A DNA stretch of 64,000 nucleotides from Erythrobacter sp. SD-21 (lineage in GTDB: Bacteria; Pseudomonadota; Alphaproteobacteria; Sphingomonadales; Sphingomonadaceae): contig NZ_ABCG01000001.1 in NCBI RefSeq assembly GCF_000181515.1, forward strand, positions 62,001-126,000, written 5' to 3'. The first letter of the stretch is position 1; each line of letters begins with the position of its first letter. Below are positions 7,402 to 15,803 of the stretch, piece by piece. The notes under the pieces were generated by a model that had not been told where the DNA came from, did no database searches, and saw only the letters and a program-made list of their open reading frames with translations. The translations under genes and the position numbers were made by a program.

Positions 7402-9514
7402 AGGCGGTGATGTCCTCCAGTCTTGGCGAGCCCGACAGGGCGTGCGCGGCGAGCAGGCCCGACATGACCGCTCCTTCCACGCATCCGGAATGGAACCCGC
7501 TGTCGGTCCAGTCCCCGGCAATGGTGAGGTTGTCGTAAGTGCGGTCGAGCGGTGAAATCCGGTAGCGGAAGCTGCCCGGCGTATGGATCACGTAGCGGTC
7601 GGACGGGTTGACGTTGGCCCGCCAATATTGCGTGCCGAAGCGATCCTGATCGGCCAGCTTGATATCCTCGCCATATTCCTCGGGTACCGACAGGAGATTC
7701 CAGCGGAAGTGACCGTTATCGTCATAGGCCTTGGGCCACACCTCGCGCACCGGCCATTTCAGGAACCCTTCCGCATTGGCGCGCACTTCCGCTGTTCGCA
7801 ACGAGAGGTATTCGGTGTCGTCGTCCCCCGGGGGCGTTTCGGGATCGGGCAGAACCGCGCAGAAATAGACCGAGGTTGCTGGAGGTTTTGTCCACGCCTC
7901 TTCCGGCACGACATGGGCCATGTCGCACCAGGTATCGAAGGGCTTGGCAAAGCCGCCAGTGATATAGGCGGGTCCCGGCCAGCCGAGGTCCTCGAGGCTC
8001 TCCTCCATCCAGATCTGGAAGGCCTGCGAGGCGACCGTCTTCACATGGACGCACATCTCGGCCCAGCGCGGATCGTGAGCGACGATCTTGGGCGCAACGT
8101 AAGGAATGGCGCCAACTCCGACGGTGAGCGCGACGAAGTCGAAATCCTCTGACACGCGGAGGGCTTTGGTGCCGGCGCGGCGGCGGTCCCAGTGGGATTC
8201 GAAGTGCCAGCCTTCGGCCTCGGCTTGCTTACCGTTCGTCAGTTGCGCGAAGTCGGGCCTGGACGGCCAGCATGGCCTGCCTGCCACGTCGACCAACGGC
8301 TGGTATTCGCCGCCGCCCTCGATCTCCGCCTGCACGTCGAAGGTGAGGCTTTCGACATGGGTGGCGTCGACCGAGAGACCGGTGTCGGTCAGGCGGTGGA
8401 AGAACTCGAACCTCACACCGCGGTCGCGCATGGCGGTGTAGAGCGGCGCGAACACCACATCGCCCATTCCGGCGCGCATCCGCCACATGAAGGCACCGCG
8501 ATAGCCGAAGAAGGTGCGCAAGGTTCCGCGCAGGCCCTGACCGGCGGACAGCGAAGGCTTGCTCTCGTCGCCGTTCTCGTAGCCCATGGAAAGATCGTAA
8601 AGGCCGCGCAGGAAGGGCGATTGGAGCGCCCGGATGGAAGCGCCGTTGATGCGCATCCATTCGCGGCATTCGTAATCGTCGATCGCATCGAGACCGCGCT
8701 CGTCGGCGAGAATGCCATAACGTATCAGGCCGGTGATCGTCGCAACGGTAAGGTCGGCGACCTCCCACATGAACCGGTGTCCGTCATCCGCGATCCACTG
8801 GTCCTCCACCCATTGCCTGAGCTGGGTGAGAATGCCTTCAGAAGCCTTCATCAATCCGTCCGAAGAGGCAGGCGTGACCGAGCGTAGCAGCGTGGCCAGC
8901 ACGCCCAGACCCTCGGCCAGCGCGGCGGCCCCGGCGAACCGGCCTAGCCGCGCCAAATGCGCCATGCGCGCGGAAATGTCGCCGGGAATGGCCCGCTCGA
9001 ACCCGGTGACCGGTGTCGACCCGTCGACCTTCGTGTCGAGTACCAGCGCCTGCAGGAGTTCGAACGCCCGCGCCATGTAATGCGGCAGGGAGAACGCCGT
9101 TTCGGGCGGCAGCGGATCGCCGGGCAGCCCTGCGCGCGCGGACATGTGCACGCTCCAGTTGGTGAAGCCGCCATGCTCATCGGAGGAGTACAGGGCGATG
9201 TCGTTTTCCGGCGTCCAGGCATCACGCCAGTCGCCGTAAATGTGTCCCTTGCCGGCCGCTTCCAGTTCGGCATGGCATTCACGCATCATGCGGAAGGAAT
9301 TGTCGTAGAAGCCCAGCCAGATATGCAGGCCGTGTTCCTCGATCCGACCCGACACGCCTCGGCCCGAAGCGCCCTTGCCGCCAAGCCGCCAGCCTTCCTG
9401 GTAGACGGTGACCTCGTACTCGCCTTTATGTTCGGGACGAGAGAGTTCCCAGGCGAGCGCCATTGCGGCGCACCCGCCGCCGATCACGGCGACCCGGGTA
9501 GGCGAGGCGCTCAA
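7388..9514 (-). CDS. FAD-dependent oxidoreductase, carotene-desaturase-like
   Basis: 708 residues from a TTG at 9514; the frame stays open upstream into the divergent gene, but TTG is the only start just before the FAD motif. RVAVIGGGCAAMALAWEL (residues 7-24) is the ADP-binding loop with alanine in place of the third glycine. GWRLGGKGASGRG (41-53) and EEHGLHIWLGFYDN (59-72) match phytoene and zeta-carotene desaturases (E/DHGLHxxxG). The C-terminal NLTIAGDWTDSGFHSGCVEG is the second FAD contact of the amine-oxidase/desaturase superfamily. At 708 residues it is longer than CrtI (about 500), with an inserted central region. It is the first gene of the operon and probably oxidises the isoprenoid or lipid intermediate. 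Confidence 0.75.
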   Translation of the reverse strand: MSASPTRVAVIGGGCAAMALAWELSRPEHKGEYEVTVYQEGWRLGGKGASGRGVSGRIEEHGLHIWLGFYDNSFRMMRECHAELEAAGKGHIYGDWRDAWTPENDIALYSSDEHGGFTNWSVHMSARAGLPGDPLPPETAFSLPHYMARAFELLQALVLDTKVDGSTPVTGFERAIPGDISARMAHLARLGRFAGAAALAEGLGVLATLLRSVTPASSDGLMKASEGILTQLRQWVEDQWIADDGHRFMWEVADLTVATITGLIRYGILADERGLDAIDDYECREWMRINGASIRALQSPFLRGLYDLSMGYENGDESKPSLSAGQGLRGTLRTFFGYRGAFMWRMRAGMGDVVFAPLYTAMRDRGVRFEFFHRLTDTGLSVDATHVESLTFDVQAEIEGGGEYQPLVDVAGRPCWPSRPDFAQLTNGKQAEAEGWHFESHWDRRRAGTKALRVSEDFDFVALTVGVGAIPYVAPKIVAHDPRWAEMCVHVKTVASQAFQIWMEESLEDLGWPGPAYITGGFAKPFDTWCDMAHVVPEEAWTKPPATSVYFCAVLPDPETPPGDDDTEYLSLRTAEVRANAEGFLKWPVREVWPKAYDDNGHFRWNLLSVPEEYGEDIKLADQDRFGTQYWRANVNPSDRYVIHTPGSFRYRISPLDRTYDNLTIAGDWTDSGFHSGCVEGAVMSGLLAAHALSGSPRLEDITAYDHP

Positions 9515-9703
9515 GCCGTCATTCCCGACATGGCCCTGGCTGCGGTATGCAAGGTCTGTTGCGCACGCGGTTTCGCCTCCCCAAGCGACCTTGGGAAAAA
9601 CACCTATAGAAAAACCGCCATTTAGGGAAGTAGCGCGAAAGCCCTGCACTTCGCCCGGAGGCGTTGCTTGCAGTTTGACCGGTGTTTTGCGTAGTCTGCA
9701 CGG
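9515..9703. promoter_or_regulatory. Divergent promoter region between FAD enzyme operon and ion channel
   Basis: 189 bases without a gene separate two divergent units. On the minus strand TATAGG (9608-9603) in a T-rich stretch is a plausible -10 box; no convincing -35 pairs with it. On the plus strand TTGACC near 9676 could be a -35 element, but no good -10 follows. No clear operator dyad is seen. Confidence 0.35.
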
Positions 9704-10132
9704 ATGATCACCTTGGCGATATCGCTGGTTCTCGTGGCCGCCACCATCGCCGTGCATTACGAGACCTTGCGGTTTACCTCGCAGCGGTTGACCCATCTTC
9801 GCATCAGCCCGCGCTCGCGCATCATCCTCATCCTTGTCGCCGCGCTGACATCGCACATGGTCCACGCCCTGCTGTATGCCTTGGCCTATCTCGGGCTGGA
9901 ATCGATCGGCGGTTACGGCACCATCAGCGGGGAACGTGGCCACAGCCTCGAGGATGCCTTCTATTTCTCGATCACCAGCTACACCACTCTGGGTATCGGC
10001 GATCTCTACCCCACCGGTTCGCTGCGTATCATCAGCGGGATCGAGGCGCTCAACGGACTGGTGATGGTCGGCTGGTCGGCATCGATGACGTATATCTACA
10101 TGGAGAAGTTCTGGCATATCCGGAACTCCTAG
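9704..10132 (+). CDS. Two-TM potassium-channel-like protein (Ion_trans_2)
   Basis: 142 residues with hydrophobic segments at about 1-18, 40-65 and 105-130. Between the last two lies a pore loop with selectivity filter SYTTLGIGDLYP (TxGxGD), as in potassium channels of the Ion_trans_2 type. There is no cytoplasmic RCK or cyclic-nucleotide domain. Gating must come from elsewhere or the pore be constitutive. The SLOG/SLATT-type membrane protein begins 44 bases downstream on the same strand, so the two are probably one transcript. Filter sequence GIGD rather than GYGD is common in bacterial homologues and does not by itself prove K+ selectivity. Confidence 0.8.
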   Translation: MITLAISLVLVAATIAVHYETLRFTSQRLTHLRISPRSRIILILVAALTSHMVHALLYALAYLGLESIGGYGTISGERGHSLEDAFYFSITSYTTLGIGDLYPTGSLRIISGIEALNGLVMVGWSASMTYIYMEKFWHIRNS

Positions 10133-10176
10133 GTCACACCGGCCGGACTACGCGGTTTTTGGGGAGGGGACGGCGA

Positions 10177-11997
10177 ATGGCGAGCACCGAGAACGGCCCG
10201 GAGCGCAGCGAGTTGCTTCCGCGCCTCGTCCTGCGCTTCGGCATTACCGGCCATCGCCCGCCGCGACTGGCGCTTGAACACCACGACGCGGCGCGCGAGG
10301 CCTGCGCCGGAATCTTCGCCGAGGCCCGTTCCATCCTCCAGCGGATCAAGGCCACGCATCGCGAGCTGTTCTCCGACGAAGAGCCGCTCGTTCGGCTGGT
10401 TTCCGCGCTCGCTTCCGGGGCTGACACGGTGGCGGCGGAAGCCGCGCTCGACCAGGATATCGGCCTTTCCACCTGCATGCCCTTTGCCGCTTCGGTCTAT
10501 CGCAAGGATTTTTCCGAAGAGGACTGGGAAGGCGCCGAGATGCTCGCCTCGACGGCGGACAGCAATCTGGCGCTGACCGACCATCCGGCAGGCGACGAGG
10601 CCGCTTACGAGGCCGTCGGTAGGCTGGTTCTCGCGCAGGCGGACATACTCATCGCAATCTGGGACGGCGAGGCCGCGCGGGGGCGGGGCGGCACGACCGA
10701 CATCGTGGCCGAAGCCATTGCGCGCCACATCCCGGTCATCCACATCAATCCCGACGGAGCGCACGAGCCCATCCTGCTGTGGAGCGGGCTGCACGAGGAA
10801 ATTCCCGATCGCCCCTCGCTCGACGGCGTAAACCGCGTGCCGCTCGCCAAGGCCTATGGCCCGGTGATCGAGGCGCTGTGCGCGCCTCCCGAGGGCAGGG
10901 AACTCGACGCGTTGCACCAGTTCCTTTCCGGCGAAACCAGCGGGCGCGAGACGAGCTTTGCTTGGCCCCTGCTGCTGGTCGCCTGCGGAGCGCGCAAATG
11001 GAGCGAAGTGCAGTTCCGCAATCCGAGCGCCGAGGAAGAAGAGAACTATTTCGCGTTTATCGTCGCGCCTTTTGCAAAGCTCGGCAAATTCGGGAGGCAA
11101 CTAACAGGCGACCTGCTCGACCGGTTCGGGCGGGCGGATGCTGGGGCGAGCGGGGCGGCGCTGCAGTATCGCAGCACTTTCGTGACCAATTTCTCGCTCG
11201 CCGCGCTGGCCGTTGCGCTCGCGCTTGCGGGCATTGCTGCGCCCGAAGCGAAGGTCGGGCTGATAACCGCCGAACTCATTGTGATCGGGCTGATCATCGT
11301 GAATATCCGGCGCGGGACGAAATGCAATTTCCACCAGATATGGATCGACCGCAGGCATCTGGCCGAAAGGCTGCGCCTGCTGGCGATGTCGGGAATGCTG
11401 GGCAGGCTGTCCCTGCGCGACGTGGAGGACGGGACGACCCATCCCGGCTGGGTGACATGGTATGCCCGCGCCACTGCGCGCGAGCTCGAACTGCCGCAGG
11501 GCGAGCTCGACAAAGCCTATCTCGGGAAGGTGCGCGATGCCGCTTTCGCGCTGATCGACGACCAGCTATCCTACCACCGCAAGAACGCGCATGTGATGGA
11601 ACACGCCAACCACCGCCTGCACAAAGCAGGTGACTGGCTCTTTGTCGGCACGATTTTGTTCTGTCTCGCTTATCTCGGCGCGAAGTTCTTCGCCCCCGGC
11701 CTCGTCAAAGGGGAGGGATTGGGGATGACTCAGATTGTAACCATGGCGACGGCGTTTTTCCCGGCGCTTGCCGCGGCGCTGTACGGCATCCGTATGCAGG
11801 GCGATTTTGCCGCCACCTCCGAACGTTCGGCGGCAATCGCGGGACGGCTCGCGAAGCTGCGTTCCGCTATGGAGGCGGACACGCTCTCCTACGACCGGCT
11901 GGTCGACCGGCTGCGCAGGCTGAGCGAGATCATGCTCTCCGACATCCACCAGTGGCAGCAGCAATACGAGATGCGGCCCCTAAGCCTGCCGGGTTGA
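10177..11997 (+). CDS. SLOG-like nucleotide-binding domain fused to SLATT-like 2TM domains
   Basis: 606 residues from an ATG with GGGGAGGGGA six bases upstream; the longer open frame would run through the channel gene. Residues 18-200 look like a SLOG/LOG-type Rossmann domain: FGITGHRPPR (21-30), SALASGADTVAAEAAL, ADILIAIWDG (156-164) and RGRGGTTDIV (168-177). The C-terminal half has two pairs of predicted membrane helices (about 336-354 and 360-378; 486-505 and 517-537), each flanked by long charged helices, as in SLATT effector domains. In the SLOG/SLATT framework of Burroughs and colleagues, SLOG senses or makes a nucleotide signal and SLATT forms a membrane effector. The assignment is by eye. 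The adjacent channel gene supports a membrane-linked stress or defence role. Confidence 0.65.
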   Translation: MASTENGPERSELLPRLVLRFGITGHRPPRLALEHHDAAREACAGIFAEARSILQRIKATHRELFSDEEPLVRLVSALASGADTVAAEAALDQDIGLSTCMPFAASVYRKDFSEEDWEGAEMLASTADSNLALTDHPAGDEAAYEAVGRLVLAQADILIAIWDGEAARGRGGTTDIVAEAIARHIPVIHINPDGAHEPILLWSGLHEEIPDRPSLDGVNRVPLAKAYGPVIEALCAPPEGRELDALHQFLSGETSGRETSFAWPLLLVACGARKWSEVQFRNPSAEEEENYFAFIVAPFAKLGKFGRQLTGDLLDRFGRADAGASGAALQYRSTFVTNFSLAALAVALALAGIAAPEAKVGLITAELIVIGLIIVNIRRGTKCNFHQIWIDRRHLAERLRLLAMSGMLGRLSLRDVEDGTTHPGWVTWYARATARELELPQGELDKAYLGKVRDAAFALIDDQLSYHRKNAHVMEHANHRLHKAGDWLFVGTILFCLAYLGAKFFAPGLVKGEGLGMTQIVTMATAFFPALAAALYGIRMQGDFAATSERSAAIAGRLAKLRSAMEADTLSYDRLVDRLRRLSEIMLSDIHQWQQQYEMRPLSLPG

Positions 11998-12003
11998 TCG
12001 GTC

Positions 12004-13509
12004 TCAGCGGTTCATCCAGCGCGAAAGACCGTCCTTATGCGGGCGGATTTCGCCCAGCTGCCCCACCGGTTCGTGCTCGCCCGAAGTAAGGAAGGCGATC
12101 ATCGCCACGTCCTCGGCAGGGACATGGGCAAGAGTGCGCGCACCTGTCGCGGTTCGGGCGACGATAACACCGGAGCGCGGCGATCCGTCGCGGGCATATT
12201 GGACAGTGTAGGTCTCGATAGTGACCTCACCCGCATAGTCGTCGTCGGGCGGCGGCACGTCGCCGCGCTGCGCATCTGCTTCGTGCTGGTAGTCGAAGTC
12301 CTGCGGGAAGATGGCCTCGGTCGGCGTGCCCGAGAGCAGTATGGTGTGGTTGTGCGTCGCGTAGCCGCCATTGGCGAAGAGCAGGCCGTTGTCAGCCGTC
12401 CCTCGCAAGCGCAGCACCATCTCCGCAACGGCGTGACTCATGTAATTGCCGATGGGGCCGCCGCCGAAGGTCAGTCCGCCGAAGACGGTTGCGGGACGAT
12501 CCAGCGGCCAGCCCAGCACGCGGCGCGCCATCTTGGGGACGCAAGGGAAGCAGGAGTAGAGTTCGACATGGGCAAGATCGCTTGCGGACACCTCGTTCAG
12601 TGCCGTCGTGCGCTCGATCGATGTCGCGAGGCTAGGCGAGGCGGCGTAGCTGTCGCGGGCGAGGAAGTTGCCGTCCTCGTGGCAGGCGGCACCGTAGCCC
12701 ACGAACACCAGCCGATCCTCGAGCACGCCCCGCTCCCGTGCTTCGGCGAGGCTGGTCATGAGGAAGCCGGCACCCTGGTTCACCGAGGAATTGGCGACCT
12801 GCAGCTTGGTATAGGGAAACGCGATAGGTCGGTTGTCGGGCGAGGGCGTGACCACCTCATCCGCCGTCACTGGCTTGCGCAACCAGGCGCTTTCGTTGCC
12901 GGCCGCCACCTCGCTCATGCCCGACCAGATCGCGCCGCTCTCGGCCTGCCCCTCGGCGAGGCTGTGCCCATAGGCCGCGCGGCCCGCATTCTCGTAAAGC
13001 GGATAGACATCGGTCGGAACGACGAGGCCGTAGCTTGGCGCATAACCGGCGCGTTTGCGGTGGCTCGCGTCGCGCAGCGCGTTCGGCTTCCCGCCATCGT
13101 CGCGGGGCTTCAGGGCGGCGAGCTTCGCCGCCGTGCGCAGCGCCTCGCCGCCGACCACGGCGCAGACCGTCGCCTCGCCGCGCGCAATGCGGTTTGCGGC
13201 TTCGTGCAGCAGCAGGATCGGGCTGTCGCCATTGGGCATGGCAGTCTGCATGCGATGCGCCGGATCGATGCCGAGATGCTCGGCCAGCTTGCCGTCCACC
13301 GGGTTCAGTTGCGGCCATGCAAGCTGCGCGACGACATTGAGCGAATCGCAGGTTTCGAGCCAGTCGCCGCCCGCGTCTTCGTCTGCACGTTTCAGCGCGG
13401 CGGCCATCAGGCCGATGGGATCGAGCCCGTCGCCGGGGTTCTCTGGCCGGTCATTGATCTGACCGACGCCGACGATGACGGGAGTTTTGCGCGGGTCCGT
13501 TTCGCTCAT
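12004..13509 (-). CDS. Thiolase-like acetyl-CoA acetyltransferase homologue (SCP2-thiolase type)
   Basis: 501 residues. KTPVIVGVGQ at the N-terminus, VCAVVGGEALRTAAKL in the middle and FANGGYATHNHTILLSG near the C-terminus are thiolase-superfamily blocks. The usual nucleophilic Cys of degradative thiolases (near residue 90) is not in a recognisable context: the equivalent stretch is MPNGDSPILLLHEAANRI. Proteins of this type carry a C-terminal extension with an OB-like domain (here about 390-501). They occur in lipid and sterol side-chain degradation. Whether it cleaves CoA thioesters is uncertain. It is monocistronic, with a tRNA-Gln gene upstream on the same strand. Confidence 0.75.
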   Translation of the reverse strand: MSETDPRKTPVIVGVGQINDRPENPGDGLDPIGLMAAALKRADEDAGGDWLETCDSLNVVAQLAWPQLNPVDGKLAEHLGIDPAHRMQTAMPNGDSPILLLHEAANRIARGEATVCAVVGGEALRTAAKLAALKPRDDGGKPNALRDASHRKRAGYAPSYGLVVPTDVYPLYENAGRAAYGHSLAEGQAESGAIWSGMSEVAAGNESAWLRKPVTADEVVTPSPDNRPIAFPYTKLQVANSSVNQGAGFLMTSLAEARERGVLEDRLVFVGYGAACHEDGNFLARDSYAASPSLATSIERTTALNEVSASDLAHVELYSCFPCVPKMARRVLGWPLDRPATVFGGLTFGGGPIGNYMSHAVAEMVLRLRGTADNGLLFANGGYATHNHTILLSGTPTEAIFPQDFDYQHEADAQRGDVPPPDDDYAGEVTIETYTVQYARDGSPRSGVIVARTATGARTLAHVPAEDVAMIAFLTSGEHEPVGQLGEIRPHKDGLSRWMNR

Positions 13510-13555
13510 GCGCCAAGGCTTAGCGGCGCGGACGATTTTGGCAAAGGAGGAAGGC

Positions 13556-13630
<75 letters not shown>

Positions 13631-13691
13631 GCAGCGGGCGCTCCTATAACGCCTGCAGCGACAATGTGAAGGGGTGGCGGTAAGCAATTCC

Positions 13692-14861
13692 ATGGTCGAT
13701 AGCGACGCAATGACCGATTACGCGACCGCCCGCTCGATTCTTGAAACGCTGATCGCCTTCGACACCACCTCGGCGCGCAGCAATTTGGCGCTGATCGAAT
13801 GGGTGGAGGCCTATCTTGCCCAGCACGGCGTGGCCTCGACAAGGGTGCCGAACGAGAGCGGCGAGAAAGCCAATCTCTTTGCGACCGTCGGCCCTTCGGT
13901 CGCAGGTGGGGTGATCCTGTCGGGCCATAGCGATGTGGTGCCGGTCGAGGGTCAGGACTGGAGCGCCGACCCTTGGATCGTGCGCGAAGAGGGCGGGTGC
14001 TATTACGGGCGCGGCACCTGCGACATGAAGGGTTTCCTCGCGCTGGCGCTCGCCTATGTCCCGCGGTTCGTGCGTGGATCGAAACCGGTGCACCTGGCCA
14101 TCAGCTATGACGAAGAAGTCGGCTGCAAGGGCGCGCCCGCCATGATCGAGCGTTTGGCCGCGACCATTCCCACACCGCGACTGGCCGTGATCGGCGAGCC
14201 AAGCAGCATGAGGATCATCACCGGCCACAAGGGCATCGGCGTCTTCGAAGTGAGTATTCGCGGGCACGAGGCGCACAGCTCGTTGGTCGATCACGGCATC
14301 TCCGCCAACATGATCGCCGTTCGGCTGATGGCGAAGCTGGATGAAATCGCGGGAGACCTCGCCGAGAACGCGGTTCGCGACAACGGTTTCGACCCGCCGC
14401 AGGCCACGCTGACCATCGGCGAGATGCAGGGCGGCACGGCGGCCAATATCCTCGCCGGCCACGCGCGATTCGTTTTCGACCTGCGCTGCCCGCCCGATGT
14501 CGACGCACAGGCCACGCTCACCCCGTTCCGTCAGCGCTGCGCCGAACTGGATGCCGAGATGAAGGCGCGCTTCCCGCAAACCGGGATTACTTTGAAGCAG
14601 CTGTCCTCGGCCCCGCCAATGACGGCGGCGGGGAGCGAGGACGCGGTCGCCTTTGTCCGCACGCTCACCGGCGAGAATGCTCGGCCCTCGCAGGTCGCCT
14701 ATGCGGCGGAAGGCGGGCAATTTCAGGCGGCGGGTTTCCCGACGCTGATCTGTGGACCCGGTTCGATCGAGCAGGCGCACCAGCCCGACGAATGGATTGC
14801 GATTTCCCAGTTCGAAGAAGGCGCCCGGTTCATGGAGCGCCTTGCCGAAGCGCTCGCCTAG
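13692..14861 (+). CDS. argE: Acetylornithine deacetylase / M20 family peptidase
   Basis: About 389 residues from ATG 13692; a GTG at 13674 and an ATG at 13710 are alternatives and the ribosome site does not decide. SGHSDVVPVEG contains the first zinc histidine and catalytic Asp, GRGTCDMKG the bridging Asp, DEEVGCKGA the catalytic Glu pair. The dimerisation lid runs from about 185 to 300 (GHKGIGVFEVSIRGHEAHSS). GPGSIEQAHQPDEW near the end supplies the last zinc histidine and matches ArgE-type enzymes. It would hydrolyse N-acetylornithine to ornithine and acetate, or another N-acyl amino acid. It stands alone, ending convergently with yghU by a four-base overlap. Confidence 0.85.
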   Translation: MVDSDAMTDYATARSILETLIAFDTTSARSNLALIEWVEAYLAQHGVASTRVPNESGEKANLFATVGPSVAGGVILSGHSDVVPVEGQDWSADPWIVREEGGCYYGRGTCDMKGFLALALAYVPRFVRGSKPVHLAISYDEEVGCKGAPAMIERLAATIPTPRLAVIGEPSSMRIITGHKGIGVFEVSIRGHEAHSSLVDHGISANMIAVRLMAKLDEIAGDLAENAVRDNGFDPPQATLTIGEMQGGTAANILAGHARFVFDLRCPPDVDAQATLTPFRQRCAELDAEMKARFPQTGITLKQLSSAPPMTAAGSEDAVAFVRTLTGENARPSQVAYAAEGGQFQAAGFPTLICGPGSIEQAHQPDEWIAISQFEEGARFMERLAEALA

Positions 14862-15709
14862 AGCGTCTTGCCCTCGAAATCGGCGGAGGAATGGCGGGTA
14901 AGGAGCTGCGTGTCTTCATCGCCCCAGGCCTTGTTGACGATCCGGCCGCGCTTCACGCCCGGCCGCTCCGCGATCTGCCTGGCCCACCGCGCGACGTTTT
15001 CGTATTCGTCGATCGAGAGGAAGGTCTTCGCCTCGTTGTATATCTTGCCTTCCACAAAAGGCGCGAGCCAAGGCCAGGAGGCGATGTCGGCAATCGTGTA
15101 TTCGTCACCGCCGAGATATTCGCTCTTTGCGAGCCGCTGGTCGGCGACGTCGAACAGGCGCTTGGTCTCCATCGCGTAGCGGTTGATCGGATACTCGTAT
15201 TTCTCCGGCGCATAGGCATAGAAATGGCCGAAGCCGCCCCCGATGAAGGGGCCGCTGCCGACCTGCCAGAACAGCCAGCTGAGCACTTCGGCACGAGTGT
15301 GGTCCGTGGGCAGGAAGGCGCCGAATTTCTCCGCCAGGTGCAGCAGGATCGCGCCGCTTTCGAAGATACGCACGGGCGTGTCGCCGCTGCGGTCGAGCAG
15401 GGCGGGGATCTTGCTGTTGGGGTTCATGTCGACGAAGCCGGACCCGAATTGTTCGCCATCGCCGATGTTGATGGTGAAAGCGTCGTATTCCGCGCCCGCA
15501 TGCCCCGCTTCGAGCAGTTCTTCGAACATGATCGTTGCCTTCACCCCGTTGGGCGTGGCGAGCGAATAGAGCTGGAAGTCGTGCTCGCCGGTGGGCAGTT
15601 CCTTTTCCTCGCGCGCGCCGGCGGTCGGGCGGTTGATGCTGGCGAACTTGCCGCCGCTCACCGTGTCGGCGCTCCAGACTTCGGGCGGGGTGTAGGTGGG
15701 GTCTGCCAA
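14858..15709 (-). CDS. yghU: Glutathione S-transferase family disulfide-bond oxidoreductase, YghU-type
   Basis: 283 residues, close to E. coli YghU (288). The N-terminal extension YTPPEVWSADTVSGGKFASINRP typical of this subgroup (shown in part: YTPPEVW, FASINRPTAG) precedes a thioredoxin-like GST domain with ATPNGVKATIMFEEL, where Asn/Thr replace the usual Tyr/Ser and bind glutathione. NPNSKIPAL is the cis-Pro loop and FESGAILLHLAEK the second glutathione contact. The all-alpha C-terminal domain contains YTIADIASWPW. It uses two glutathiones to reduce disulfides or organic peroxides in the cytosol. GGAG-like ribosome site precedes the ATG. Single-gene unit. Confidence 0.9.
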   Translation of the reverse strand: MADPTYTPPEVWSADTVSGGKFASINRPTAGAREEKELPTGEHDFQLYSLATPNGVKATIMFEELLEAGHAGAEYDAFTINIGDGEQFGSGFVDMNPNSKIPALLDRSGDTPVRIFESGAILLHLAEKFGAFLPTDHTRAEVLSWLFWQVGSGPFIGGGFGHFYAYAPEKYEYPINRYAMETKRLFDVADQRLAKSEYLGGDEYTIADIASWPWLAPFVEGKIYNEAKTFLSIDEYENVARWARQIAERPGVKRGRIVNKAWGDEDTQLLTRHSSADFEGKTL

Positions 15710-15803
15710 GCTCTATCTCCTTGTTGGGGCAGGGGTCTCACGCCCAACCGTTCGTCGCAAGATGGGGAACGGATACACCCGCGCCAAGGTTCTTCCCTTC
15801 GCC

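Noticed and set aside
9515-10117. Extension of the FAD oxidoreductase upstream across the ion channel gene
   Set aside because: The added 200 residues have no domain sense and are antisense to the channel. The TTG at 9514 fits the FAD motif.
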